From the NCBI GenBank assembly GCA_963662155.1, contig OY759265.1, forward strand, positions 60,156,326-60,220,325: 64,000 bases of DNA. The letters run 5' to 3'. Made by a program: the position numbers and the translations under genes. The stretch comes from Lamellibrachia columna. Its lineage: Eukaryota > Annelida > Polychaeta > Sabellida > Siboglinidae. Positions within the stretch are counted from its first letter, which is position 1, and the number at the start of each line of letters is the position of its first letter. The notes below the pieces were generated by a model. The model had not been told where the DNA came from. It saw only the letters and a program-made list of their open reading frames with translations, and made no database searches. This document shows positions 40,566-55,500 of the stretch, one piece after another.

Positions 40566-43500
40566 CATCAATATTTTAGATATCAAAAGCATTTCAAAGA
40601 ACAGACATCTAATGATGTGTGTTTGCATACGTTTTAACAATCACACCTACTGCGGTACTATACATATGCATAATTGCATATAGATTTTATCAGTTTGACT
40701 GGATTTAAGACACATTTATCATATCCTTTTTTCACTCATATTCTATACAGTTCTATGCACCTTTCATAGAAAGACTCACCAGACATTCCCCAGTTTCTGG
40801 GTCACACGAAGACGCGCGGCCATTGCACTCACATGGCACACAGACCCCGATGTAAGGCCCTCGACGCACACGAAAGTAGCCACCCGCACATCGTTCACAT
40901 GATGTCCCAGCGTAGTTGGACGGACAGTCGCACTGCTCCACATTGCTTGCGACACCACCATCGCCTCTAGCCGTTGCCTCATCCAGCAGAACGTCAGTCA
41001 AGCTGCAAGAAATTAGTATACTGAATGGCTGTTGTCTGGTAGAACTAGTGTATCTACTATTTAAGCCTTTGTGCTGTGAGTATTAAGTGACAGTTTAATT
41101 GAAACAAATCTGAAATTATCTTTAACATACTCTAAGAGGCCCATGACAAAATTTGTGGAGGAAATACTCAAAGAGCAAACATCCCGAACATGACTGACAG
41201 GTCAGGTGGCTTGTATGGATGACAACAGACTTCCTAAGCAAATACTTAGATTCAAAGATGTAGTGAAGCAACATTTGAAGAAAAAAGGTACAGATTTCAA
41301 GCAATGGCCCAAGACAGACCTGGAAGACTTCTACATTGTTAACCAAGCAAGCAGTCGTTGTCACAACCACGACTGACACTGGGAGTGAGTTGAACAGCTA
41401 TAACATTCGATATCTTTACAAACACAACACACTTGAGACTACACCATTAATTGCTAACAGCGTTCTTAATACTTGGAGAACAAACATCCAGCTGCGTGAG
41501 TTCCCATAATGGCGGTGTCGTCATTGTTACCTGATCCGACTCGGGGAGCTGTTGGGAGCAGCTCTGATGTGGAAGGCATGGATGTTAGACAGGAGCACTA
41601 GGAACTGGTCCCTCGACACCTTCGCCCCGCTGGTCTCGTGCACAAAGTTACCCTGGGCAACAGGACATGGGAGGTCATTGGTTGTCACATCAGAACATGT
41701 TCAATTAAAATTCTTTAATTCACATTCAAAGATGTGGAAACAATATAGGATGACAGATGAGCACGTCTGCCACAAGTTGACTTTTCATGAAAATGTTTTA
41801 TGTGCTAGCCTACATGCATGTGTGTGCACGTGTGTGCATGTGAATGCACACACACACACACGCATGTGTGTGCATTCACATGCACACACGTGCATGTTCA
41901 ACTATGTAAGAACCCACATTTGTGGACTTTTACCACATGAACAGACGGTGGGGAATATTCTGACTACCCAATTTGATACCACCTATAAATATTTTATTAA
42001 ATTAGTTCCCCTCACCATGTGCAGGCCCCTACTCAGGGTTTTGAAAAGGGGGTTTCAAGGGTACATAATCAGTTGGGGATTTCTGGGATGATTTCTGAAA
42101 AATGTTAGTTAAAAAATTTTTCTCAAAAGAGGATGGGCATGATGTGCTCCACACCCCACAAACACATACTTCAACCAAACCACCCTAAATATCACACTTC
42201 CCCTCCTCCCGTCGGTGACGTTGTTCCACTCACCTCCAACATGTCAATGTCCACTGTGTAAGACTGACCAACACGAGGTGTCTCAGATGACCGATGGACC
42301 ACTGTCAGGTTGTTGCCCTAAAAGTGATTTGAGTCAGTCAGATGTACAGCGGTCTTGACACACGCTTAATGATTTAACAAGATTTAACAAGATTTGCCAT
42401 CCAAGCCAAAGGCCCAGATGGCAAGTGGACAAGGAAGCCATTGGCTTATCGAGAGTCCAACAATGTTCACCTACTTATAACCCGCCCTCCTGATATATGT
42501 GTCAACCTTGTTTTTAAACATATTCACGCTGCTAGCAGTTACACAATCTGTAGACAGTTTGTTCCATTCATTTATTGTCCTCTGTGAGAACGAGTGCTTC
42601 CTGATGTCCAATCTACATTGATCCTTTACTAATTTTACCTCATGTCCTCTAGTTCTGCTATCCTTCTTGATTGAGAAAAACATATTTCTATCAATATTTT
42701 CATACCCATTCAATATCTTAAAAACTTCAATCTGATCTCCTCTTAACCTCCTTGTCTCTAGAGTTGTTAAACCACATTCTTTCAGGCGTTCTTCATAACT
42801 AAGGTCTCTAAGTTCTGGAATCATTTTAGTTGCTCTCCTTTGTATGCGTTCAAGCATATCTATATCCTTCTTACGATATGGTCTCCATGCTTGTATACAG
42901 TATTCTAAATGAGGTCTAACTATTGCTTTATAAAGAGGTATAATTAACTTTTTTCCCTTATATGTTATGTTTCTTCTAATCAATCCAAGAATTTGATTAC
43001 CCTTTGAAGCTGCAATACCACACTGCTCTGAAACTTTCATATCAGCGCTTATTGTAACTCCTAAGTCCTTTTCTTTTACAGTAGTACCAAGAACAGTAGC
43101 TCCCATTTTATAGTTTACATTCAAGTTCCCATGTCCTGTATGTAGGCATTTACATTTCCCAAAATTGAACAGCATCTGCCATTTCTCAGACCATTTCACT
43201 AATCTGTCTAGATCGTTTTGTAAATGTTGTTTATCACCATCAGTATTAACCTTTCTAAACAGTTTTGTGTCGTCCGCAAATTTCAGTACGTTACTTGTTA
43301 TACTGTCGTCCAAGTCATTGATATAAATTAAGAATAATATAGGTCCTAATACTGATCCTTGAGGTACCCCACTCAAAACCGATTTCCAATTTGAAACTTC
43401 GCCATCTACTACAACTCGTTGTCTTCTGTCAGTCAGCCATTGTTCTATCCAGTCAGTTATGCTATCCCCGATACCATGGGCTTTTAATTTAAGTAGCAAT

Positions 43501-46500
43501 CTTTGATGTGGCACTTTGTCAAAAGCTTTCTGAAAATCTAAGTAGATAATATCTACTGGCGATCCCATGTCTATCCACTTAGTGATTTCTTCCAAAAAAC
43601 ATAACATATTTGTTAAGCATGACCTCGCTTTAAGGAATCCATGTTGAGATGAATTTAATAATTTATGCTTAACGAGGAAGTCCACCATATGGTCTTTAAT
43701 TAACCTTTCTAATAATTTACAAATCACTGACGTTAAACTCACTGGTCTGTAATTCTCTGACTTATTTCTCGAACCCTTTTTAAATAATGGTATGATGTTT
43801 GCTTCTTTCCATTCAAACGGAACAACTCCCTCTTTTAATGACAAGTTGAATACTCTTGCAAGTGGTATACTGATTTGATCTACTGTTTCCATTAGTAATT
43901 TTGGAGGAATCCCATCCACTCCCGGTGATTTGTTATCCTTCATTGCCTTTATTTTCCTAGCTACCAATTCTGGAGTTACAACTAACGGTCCTAAATAGTC
44001 AGATTTAGCCCCCTGAAATTTAGCATCAGCAACTGGTAATGAACTAATATCTTCTTTTGTAAACACTGAACTGAAGTAACCATTTAGGTCTTCCGCCATT
44101 AAAAACCCCTGTGATATTATATTTCCAGCACTGTCTTCTAGAGGTCCAACCTTGTCTTGTACGTTTTGTTTACTCCTGACATATGCATAAAAACTCTTGC
44201 TGTCAGTTTTTATGTTACATGCCAGTTTTTGCTCATAGCTTCTTTTAGATTGTCTGATTTCAGTTGTAGCTGCATTAAGTGCCTCTTTGTATTTTGCATA
44301 GTCTTCTTCCTTTCTGGTACGCCTATAAACCCTCCACATAGTTTGTTTTAGCATTATTTTTCTAATTGCCTCTTTTGACAAGTGTTTCTTTCTACACCGT
44401 TTTCCTTGTTTTCGGAAGGGAACAAATTTATCAATGATACTCTCAATTTCATATTTTAGAATATTCCAACATTCAATTGCAGTCTTATCCATCAGCATGT
44501 TATTCCAATCTAGCTGTGCTAAGTATTTTCTCATATCTTTGTAGTTACCTTTGTGGAAGTTTCTCTTGTACGTTTTCTTATTTTTACTTTCTGATTTTAC
44601 ATTGATGTCAAAATGTATTTGATTATGGTCACTATTACCCAATGGTTCAAATATTTTTACATTGTCCACTAATTCTTGTTGTGATGACAAAACTATATCT
44701 AATACATTTTCTCCCCTGGTTGGTTCTAGTACGTGCTGAGTAAGAAAGCTATCCTGGATTAAACATAGAAATTGTTGATCCTCAATCCCTGTGCTCTCTA
44801 GAGAATTCCATTGTATGTGTCCATGGTTAAAATCTCCCATTATGATACATTCCCCTTTACTAACTTCCTTTATAGCGTTTTTTATTTTTGTGTTGTCCTC
44901 TTCGTTTATGTTTGGACTTCGGTAAACTAATCCAATAGTTAATTTTGAATTTCCTGAAACAATTTTGCACCAAACAGCTTCATCGCAATCTGCTTCCCTT
45001 TCTAGTTTTATTTCATAAGCCTGAATAGATTCTTTAACATATAAAATAACTCCCCCGCCCCTTCTTCCTATTCGATCTTTCCTAAACATTACGTATCCTG
45101 TCAGTCCTAATTCAGCATCTGTTATATCTATGTTAGCCCATGATTCAGTTATACCAATTATGTGAGGGTCAATATCTTCTACCATAATGTTTAATTCGTT
45201 TTTCTTATTTACTATGCTCCTTGCATTTAAACATACGCATCTATAACCTTTTTCAGAGATGATTTTCGGATGATTTGATATTGGTTTATCTGTGCTAGTG
45301 GCCTCTTGTTCTGCTTGAGACACCTCTAGGTAACCCCCCTGCACTTCTAGTTTAAAGAATGTTTACTTCCAAAAATATTTGTCATTGTACCCAAGTCGCT
45401 ATCTACTGCTGCTGAAAGTTTGTCCGCGAATACTGCCGCCCCCTTTCCACTTAAATGAAGCCCATCCTTCATGTACATATCAGCCCTCCCAACAAAACTT
45501 CCCCATAAATCCACAAATCCAACTTCCTCTTCCCTACACAGCCTCTGGACTAACATGTTAATTGCCATCCCCCGACAATTTCGATATTTATGACCCCTCC
45601 TGCCCATTACAGGTAAAATCCCTGACAGTATTACCTGCTCAACCCGCGTCTGTTTTAGTGTTCTGACCAACTGCCTATATTTCCTAACTATGGCAGTTGT
45701 ACCCTCCCTCTCTACGTTATTTGTCCCTACATGTACTAAAACAGATCCACCCTTATGGTACACTTGACTTCTTATATGGACACTCGTTATATGGAGACTA
45801 CTTATATACACTTCATACATGGACATGTAATCTTATACAGATGTATCCCTCTTATACAGACATGTATCCTTCTTATATATGGACATGTAGCCTTCTAATA
45901 ATATACGGACATGTAGCCTTCTGATAATATACGGACATGTAGCCTTCTGATAATATACAGACATGTAGCCTTCTGATAATATACAGACATGTAGTCTTCT
46001 TATACATACATGTATCATAATCATTCTAATACAGACGTGCAAAGTCCTTCTGTATCCCTTCACGACAGTCACAACGTTGATAGATGATGTACATGTTATA
46101 AACGTCTACACATGACCATGTTTCTTCCAGGCTGTGTGACATTTCACCCATACCTCAATTCTGACGACAGGTGCAGCAAGATCCTCAACACCGTGGTTTG
46201 GTTGACGGTACTTGACAGTGAAGATAAGCTTGCCTCCGTAGGACGTCACCTGACGGGTGATAAACAGTTGTCAACATGAGAACACACCTGATCATGTGAC
46301 ACCAAGTGCAAGAGAATTGGTCTCTGTTAATGCCTGTGGGGAAAGCAAAATGATCAAAGAATGCCAATTAACTTCACATAGTATTATTCATTTGTATCTA
46401 ATCATATTTATAGTGCAGATTAATGTTGTTGTATTGTTAACAGTAAAGTGTAGGACATTAAATCCAGTTAATATAGTCACCTCACTATTCAGATCACTTT

Positions 46501-49500
46501 GGCCCATTCCCTCGGGTGATCTTGATAGTGAGGTTCCACTGTACCTTATTAAAGAGTTATAATTACAACAAACAAAATAACAGCAACCAAAAAATGGCCA
46601 CATCGTATTACAGACAAATAAACTACAAAGCTGGCCACCAAAGAAGACACAAACAGGTTACCTTGTCTCCGAGGTAGAGTGACGGAGCCATCCAGTAGAT
46701 GGCCTGGTACTTGTCCATGATGTCACCCTTCTTAACGCGACTCTCGAGACTGCGACCCTTCTTGTGCAGGACAGGTTTCTTTAGGTTGGTCAGACCCCAT
46801 CCTCCCATGATGCGGATCTAAGGCACGAAGACAACATCAGTACACAATGCTACACATCATTGGTGCAGTGTTATGTTTGCATCACACTAAATCAGACAAA
46901 TGTGTTACTAGAGCATTGAAAGAAATAATCATTAAGATGTTGCAGAACAGAGTAGAGTATTTTAATATTTCTTTGTTGAAACATCATCTTATTGAAAGTG
47001 GCTACAAGAAATGGAATATATTTATTCTGAAAATGTGCAACTATGTAAAGTGCCCATTGCATGTAGTACCTGTGCCCTCCTGTAGGAGGAGCTCTGGCAG
47101 CGACTGGTCTGGCCGAAGCAGAAGCACTTAGTGCAACCTTCGGGGTTGCGGTCTTCAAGGAAGAAGGTGCCAACCTTGCACTGGGCACACGCTTCACCCT
47201 CGACATTCGGCTGAAAGGGTTACAAGAATGTAAAAATCTACAACTGCTAGAAAACAAATATTCTTCAACAAAGACATTGCTATAGTTTGTTCCTGCTTCA
47301 ACAGGGAAGAAAAATGTGTTTAATATATCCAATTTAATAAACTGCTCGCTGTTAATTACATATATAATGTATAACAGCTTTCACAGGCAAGTTGCATCTA
47401 TTTATGATGTTAGACGTAGTGGCAGACTCACTTTACAAAAAGTTAGACGTAATGGCAGACTCACCTTACACATGACACTATAGACATAGTGGCAGACTCA
47501 CCTTACACACCACACTATAGATATAGCGGCAGACTCACCTTACACATGACGCTATAGACATAATAGCAGACTCACCTTACACATGCCATCAGACGTAGTG
47601 GTAGACTCACCTTACACATGACACTATAGACATAGTGGCAGACTCACCTTACACATGACGCTATAGACATAGTTGCAGACTCACCTAACACATGACATTA
47701 GACGTAGTGGCAGACTCACCTTATGCATAATGCTATAGACATAGTGGAAGACTCACCTTACACACGACGCTATAGACATAGTGGCAGACTCACCTTACAC
47801 ATGACGCTATAGACATAGTGGCAGGCTCACCTTACACATGACGCTATAGACATAGTGGCAGGCTCACCTTACACAGGCAAGTTGCGTCTATTTGATCACA
47901 GATGGCTTCCGTGGTACCTCGGGTATCACAGCTGCACTCCGAGCAGCGTGGGAAACCATAGTGGCCCACCTGACACACGTTACAGCGGCGATTGGCCACG
48001 TTAGCCTTGCATCTACAACACAGTCATTGCATGTGACACTCAGTACGCATTCACAGCATTTAGTCCAGACAAAGACAGACATTCAACTTAAAAAGGTCTA
48101 CATATCAAACAGAAAAGATGGTTGTCACATTTAGCACATTAATTAGAAATAAATGTTTTAGTTCAACTACATGGTTTACATATTAAACATTGTAGATCTA
48201 TCAAAACATGCAAATGCTTAGGTATCTACATATAATATGCCAGAGATTTTTTTAATTTGTTTTGAGAAATTTGTCTGAGAAATAAATGTGCTGTTGGGGT
48301 GTACTATTTTGGACAAATGTCTAAATTCTTGGGAGACAAATTGTTCTGAAGGAGATGCATTATCTCAGTAATATGCAAATAGTAATGGGTTTGCTTTATT
48401 TATTTATACAGTAGGACAGTTAGGAAAGACAGTAGCCACGTGACACACCTGCACTGGCCAGTGGTGGGGTCACAATCGAGGTCACGGGAGACAACCCCCA
48501 TGGGGTTACAGTTGCAATCCTCACAGCCGATCAGGGCATCAAAGCCAAACGTTCTCGGCAGACACGTGTCACACCGCACCCCCGTGACACGGGGCGGACA
48601 CACGCAGCGCCCGTCTACGGGGTCACACAGGCCACTAGGACACCGGCACGCTGTAAGGACCCACAAGATGACATGAAGGGCAAGATAAGGTCACATGAAG
48701 GGCAAGATAAGGTCACATGAAGGTCAATAAATATAGTTTGCTCAAGAACAACTATGCAGTACAACCTTACCAACAATTACCCTCACTGGCAAAAAGTACT
48801 GATTGTCAAGTACTTATACAATGTTAAATAGGATGATTCTGTTCAAAAGTTATGAATGTCCTACATCATTTAAGCATTTTGAATATACATAAATGGTTTG
48901 AAGATGCATAAACAACATTCTAAAACAAACACCATTCATGATAATAATACATAATTCTTGTACAGTGCAGTATCCTTAAAAACCACTTTACATCATTAAT
49001 TAATGATAACATTGTAATATATAAACAAAATGCAAGATCAAGAAAAATATATATAAATAGTTAATAACAAAAGTATGTAATTGTTTGCGTAGTGTTGCGA
49101 ACAGCAAAAAGTTAATAGCGGGTTGACTTTTGAAAAAGTAAAACTGAGACGACCCGAACGTGGGGTCGTAGATGAACCCCTGAAAGTTTGATGCCCGAGA
49201 TGCAAAGTGTCTTGGAGGAGTTGCATGACATACAAACATAACATACAAACCTAACATACAAACTCACATTGGATTATATTAAGATGGATGACTAATTTTT
49301 TTGCAACTAAATTTATTACATCACCGAGTAACCTAAATCATCATTGCTACTTTGCCACCCTAAGTAGGTCAGAGGGGTAGGAAAGGACGGGCACTTACGT
49401 CTGCAGTTGGGGAAACCGAAGTATCCGGGACGACACTGGGTGCAAGCCCGACCAATCACGTTCTGCTTACAGTTACACTGTCCCCCGAAGACATCGCAGT

Positions 49501-52500
49501 TGAAGCTACGGGAACCATCGATGTTACACTCGCACTGTAGGACGCCATTGTTGTAATCACTGGTCAGCGAGAAGACTGTGTCGCGACAGTAGCCCTCCTT
49601 GGCCATGCTGTAGAAAATAATAACTTTAATTGACCAGGAAAAATAGATATAATTGGTGGCATTGTATGGACTATCATAAACACAACTATTATAAAAGTAA
49701 TAACATTCAGTATGAAAGTTGCAAAGAGTTAATCAATTCCATGTTTTATAAGACCAAGGCCAAACAAAGTAATTTCTTATTAATGATCAACATTGTGCAA
49801 TTCTGAGGTGACGTAACTTTATTTTTTTCAACCAAATCAATTACTCAACCTTAATATGTATAGATTGTACGAGCACACTGCTTTACTTATATGTATTCAT
49901 GAACATGTGAAGGGTTTCGGGGCAAAACGCGATAAACACCAATTCAGGCAACATTTCTGAATGGGCGAAATTTTTATTATAGAAATTTGCATAACAAATT
50001 TCAGACCTTGCTTTTAAGTTGGTTTCTTATATTCCAATATCATGTATAAGTTTCTATCTATGTTCTGAGGATGTAACACGAGTTTTTTTTTCAAATACAA
50101 AAACGAATTTATCTAGTTTTGTCCAGAAACATTTCATGTGTAGTTTAATAACAATACTTATTGAATTTCCGCAGCTATATAGACAGTTTAATGTTTTACT
50201 GAACCAACGGGAAGTTTTATTGGAAACGACATGCAGTTTGGTGTTATGTTGACTTCACTACAACTATCTACAGCTTCCTACAACATCCCACGATATTGGT
50301 TAGTAACTGGCCAAGGTTTTTTCATACCATTAATGCATGCTATTAAAACAACCAATGATTTCTTTATTTTAATCCAAAGACATTTTCGTTTTGTCCATTC
50401 TGCTAAATATCATCAAATTATATAATTCATAAATGTTTCTTGAGATAATGACGTTTGTGGGATGTTGTGGGTGAGGCTTAGAGAGAATAATTGCAGTGAT
50501 ACGGGACCTATACCTGATGTCGTAGTCATTCTTGCCGCATTTTGTAATAAAGTCGACAGATTTATCAATGGGTTTGATCGTCAAGAGATTGTCGTCATAT
50601 GATGTGGCGGGGACGACAATGACGTAGTCCTGTGACACGAGGGCAACATGGTATGAGTCAGTAACAAAACATGTTATTTCTACGTTTCCCACGTAATCAA
50701 ATTATAGTTATTATACGCATTTATCTTCTCTAAATGCTTAACAAACCACTTGGGTACAAAGCAGTTTGACCAACGTCGCTAGTGGTCGCACTCAAATGCA
50801 GCGACAGGTGAGTTTACCTATCAGCTGGAGACATCTTCACTGCCAAGGGCTTCTGACTACATCAGTGCTCCTGGCAGATCGACCAGTTGAAAATTTTTCA
50901 AGTTGCTGTGTTAACCAATAATATTGCTCATTGGGATTTACGGGGCTTGCGTACGGGAACTCAACTTTAATTGGCAGTGGACCTGTGGTCGCTGGTTGGA
51001 CGGGTAATGAAGGGCATTTTGTGGGAACATTAAAAGTTTGGGAGCGGGCACATCTTCTTCAAAAAACATGTCGACCAAGAGAGGAAGTGGGAACCAAGTA
51101 CAAATGATTCAGCATACATCTGCACTGGGATAACCTGACAAATCCACGTTTCTGGCAAGAGAGATTGGCCAGAGGCTCTGCCAATGCTGTAATGAAAGAG
51201 GTAAGTTTGTCTACTGGTTTGACAGACAGAAAGGTGAGTTTGCCTACCAGCCAGACGGGTCTGCCACCCTTGTTGTCGAACGAGAGTGTGACATCGAGGT
51301 ACTGAAGGTCCAACACCTGCAAGTCAACGCCGTCCTCAAACTCTATCACGGCGCGACACCCAGATACACTTGGACAGTAGTCCGCCTTGAAAGTTCCTGC
51401 AACATGATACAGCCATCAGGACACTGGACAGCCATCAGGACACTGGACAGCCATCATGACATTGGACAGCCACCAGGACACAGGACAGCCATCAGGACAC
51501 AGGACAGCCATCAGGACACAGGACAGCCACCAGGACACAGGACAGCCACCAGGACACAGGACAGCCATCAGAACACAGGACAGCCACAAGGACACAAGAC
51601 AGCCATCAGGACACAGGACAGCCACAAGGACACAGGACAGCCATCAGGACACAGGACAGCCACAAGGACACAGGACAGCCACCATGACACAGGACAGCCA
51701 TCAGAACACAGGACAGCCACCAGGACACAGGACAGCCATCAGGACATTGGACAGCCATCAGGACACAGGACAGCCACAAGGACACAGGACAGCCATCAGA
51801 ACACAGGACAGCCACAAGGACACAGGACAGCCATCATGACACAGGACAGCCACAAGGACACAGGACAGCCATCAGGACACAGGACAGCCATCACAGGACA
51901 GGTTTTATTTTTTATATCTATTACTGAATGATATTGGGTTTTACGCACGAGTTGTTTCAGAATGTTGTATTGAGGGAGCCCAATACAACATTCTGAAGCA
52001 GAGTGGTATTTATTATACGGGTTCATAAGTAACATTTCAACATATTTAATGCAATAATGGGGGCAGCCGTGGCCTAGTGGTTAAGGTGTTGGACTCTAAA
52101 TTCGAGGGTTGTGAGTTCAAGACCCACACTGGGCACGGTTCGTTTTCGAAGCTTAGGCAATTTCGTTTACCCTACTTTGCCTCAGTCTACTCAGCTGCAA
52201 ATGAGTACAAACACTGTTTGGAAGGTACCTGCGATGGACTAGTGTCCCGTCCAGGAGAGTCAGTATAACTGCACTCTAAGTTGCTTCGCACTACAGAAAC
52301 CAGGTTTAAGCACTGGCCATATAAGCCTTCATGGCTTCCTAAGGCGTAATGCCTGGGGGATGACTTTACCTTACCTACCAATGCAATAAAATGGTAATTT
52401 ACTAGTGATTCTCAAGAACTATCAACGTGTGCTGTTTTAATTAATTCTTCTGCACAAGTGTGTAACAGTGCGATACTGGTTTTGATTGCACTGGATGTCA

Positions 52501-55500
52501 TACCGTGCAGGACAGCATGCATCACAATAGACAGTGTGTCATCAGTAGCAATTGTCCATGTAATAATTTTGTTTACTTAGCAATTCTAGATGATGTTATT
52601 AATTTAAAATATGCATGAAAAATCTCAGATTTGGTGCTAATAAAAAAAAATTATTGCGTTAACATGAACACACCTGTAAAATTAATGTCGTACAACTGGA
52701 ATAAAATCTATAATTTTGCACCTGAACGATTTTTATCAACCAGAAAAAGTTTGTTTTCAACCAGATATTTTTTCTGAAAAATGGTGTGTCTACAAGTGGA
52801 GAAGAATGACTGACCCTGGTGTGTCTGACCGTCGACCTGGACGTCCACTTTGATGTCAATGCCCACGTTGTATGGCTGGTAATAGTTGACCAGGAACACA
52901 TGCATTCCATATGAGCTTACCGATGTCTTCACGTTCACTGTTGGCTGCATGCAAATATAACTATATAAATATAAGATTGCCATCCAAGGCAAAACACCCA
53001 AGTGGACAAGGAAGCCATCGGCTTATTGAGAGTCCAAAAAATGTTCATCTATGTGTAACCTGCCCTTCTGAGATATTTGTCAATTTTGTTTTTAAACATA
53101 TTCCTGCTGCTAGCATTTACACAATCTGTACCTAATCTTTTCCATTTTTTTATTGTCCTCTGTGAGAATGAGTACTTTCTTATATACCATCTACACTGAT
53201 CCTTCACTAATGGGGACCTAAATCCATGTGGATACTTTAATGGCAACACCCATCATATTATTTACAAATAAATGGTAATTTCCTAATAACATGTGATGCC
53301 TCCCAAACCCTGCACCATCATTCACAAATAGTCTTCTGTATATAACACTTATGTACATGTCTGACTTCTTGAGAGTTTCCAACCTTATTCTCTCATGACA
53401 ATAATGTAAACAATGGCTAAGATTTTGGGTGGGTGCTGCCCTGCAGTGGACTACTCACAGTGGTGCGGTCGAGCTTGATTACACGGATGCTGGTGTCGAT
53501 GATATTTGGTGGAAGTTCAGTCGCAACTCGACCAGCGTTCGGCCAAGACTCAAACTCTACCCGAATATGTCCTGCGGGACTTCTGTAGGAGGACGCAACG
53601 CACCTGGAACACAAGGGGAACACGTCAAAACTCACTCTTGGAAACCATCGGGAACATGTCAAAACTTACATTGAAGCAGCAGTTTTTTGTGAGGGTGACA
53701 ATGACGATGATCAGTTGTGATTAATTTCTTGTGTCATGAAACAGGTTTGTCTGTTTGTCAAGAACCGGTCAAGCCATCCATTCAACCTGGTGAAGTCATG
53801 TCATGAAGTAAAAGTTCAAGACAAACATAACGATGTCACACTTCTTATTTTAATCTTTACTGCTGTAATGTTACCATCCGAAATAGCACAAAACAGGAAT
53901 TTGACAGACCAATAAAACCTAACGTGATAAACCTTATAGTTAATGTTCAAAGATGAAAATTTATTTATAGTTAATATTCAAAGATGATTTATTGGTCTGT
54001 CTTTTAATGCCGTACAGCGATCTCCATGTCATAATTTTTTTTATATATTATCAGACATTTCATATGTCGCAATGAAACACAAACCAGTTGTTAAGTTACT
54101 CAATGAAAATCGTTGTATGTTCCCTTTAAACATGGCTGGGATAACACTGCAAGTGATTTTTCTCTCCTGATGACACTACACATGACAATGACACTTCAAG
54201 TGATGATGACACCTGATTACACCGACACAGTGACGTTGTTAATGACGTGGCTGCCGTTACTTACTGCCCATCTCGACGCACACACTTGAGTCGTGGCATG
54301 ATCATCTCGAGATTCCATTGGCTCAGTGGGATGGCAATGATGGAGTCCTGGAACACATCAGTCAGTATCAACTGGACAATGACTTAGAGGTCAATACAAA
54401 GTAAACACTTTGTTACCAGTGTTGTGATTTCAGGTAGCAAATAATTTATTACACTCATGGATCAGTCTCAACTATGGCTACAACAGATTCTGCATAAAGA
54501 CCACACATTTCCCAATACAGTAATCTAGAGCCAGTAAAGATGACTTGTCATGTTGCTGTATAAGTGACATTTCATGTGACAAGTGACACATGACAGAAGG
54601 ACTCACAATGGCTACGTTGACGTCAGGTGTCCCACTGAGAGTGATGGTAGCATGGGTGCCACCAATCTTGAACACCATCACATTTCCGCGTTCATCAGTG
54701 ACAACTTGACGACACAGGGTACTACAAGGAAACATTGTAGATTGTATTTACAATACTAAATAATTTATTCCATATATATAATAAAATAATTAGTTGTGTC
54801 ACAACCAAGTCTCAGCCACCAGGTTGCTTAGAAATACCTGTAACTTAGGACTATGTGATAGGGCATCTCAAATTTCTCAGAAGTCAGATTTTAGATGTCA
54901 GATGGGTAGGGTAAAATCATTCATCTCTACATTGTGTATCTGAATAATGTTTTTACTGACACAAAGTTTCATCTAGTTGCTACCTAATTTACTAGTAGTC
55001 TTGGGTTGCGACAGAGTGATGGTTGATTAATCTTTTGTTTTACGGAGAGACTTGCATTTAGACCCAAGTGTAACCTTCACGAGCTTCTCTTTCTACATGT
55101 CCATATCATTTATTACAGAAACGTTTAGTTGGTTTTAAGCAAAAACAATATGTATATTTTAGAGTAAAAAATGTCCTCCGGTACCACAGACCTGTAGGGG
55201 CAGTCAGGCAGTAGAAGTGTGCCGCTGCTGCGAGAGCCGACCGACGCTACATCAAAGTTGAGCTTCTGCAGCCGTCGGATGTCATTGCTGTGATACTGCA
55301 GTACAAAGACGTAGTCTCCTTCCGCCGGCACTGGCAGACTGACGGACATCTGACTCTATAACCGGACGGACAGACACATTTCACCATGACTAGTAAAAAA
55401 CATTTTCACTATGCCATTTATACAGTGCGCCAGCGGTTGCATTCAGATGTGTAGATGCAAGCAGTTTAGAATTAAGATCCCCATTGATATGATGCCACTG

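Larger units (their letters stand above)
42363..45765 (-). mobile_element. CR1-clade LINE retrotransposon with intact ORF2
   Basis: It contains an open ORF2 and most of ORF1, with a 3' UTR ending in GATTTAACAA tandem units (42375-42398), matching the short terminal repeats of CR1 elements. It sits in the intron between laminin exons 23 and 24, in the gene's own direction. The 5' end is lost near 45765, where a 26-bp minisatellite begins. Three shorter copies of the same 3' end lie elsewhere in the gene. Confidence 0.9.

Noticed and set aside
47395..47870. CRISPR-like regular array
   Set aside because: Units are contiguous 37-bp tandem copies without unique spacers, in an animal intron, derived from the exon 20 donor.
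47877..47883. Donor at GTAAGG for exon 20
   Set aside because: It would leave phase 1 and break the frame into exon 21; the GTGAGC seven bases later gives the conserved LE sequence.
51404..51931. Long open frames of a [21 protein letters not shown] repeat protein
   Set aside because: They arise from a 19-bp intronic minisatellite open in several frames on both strands.
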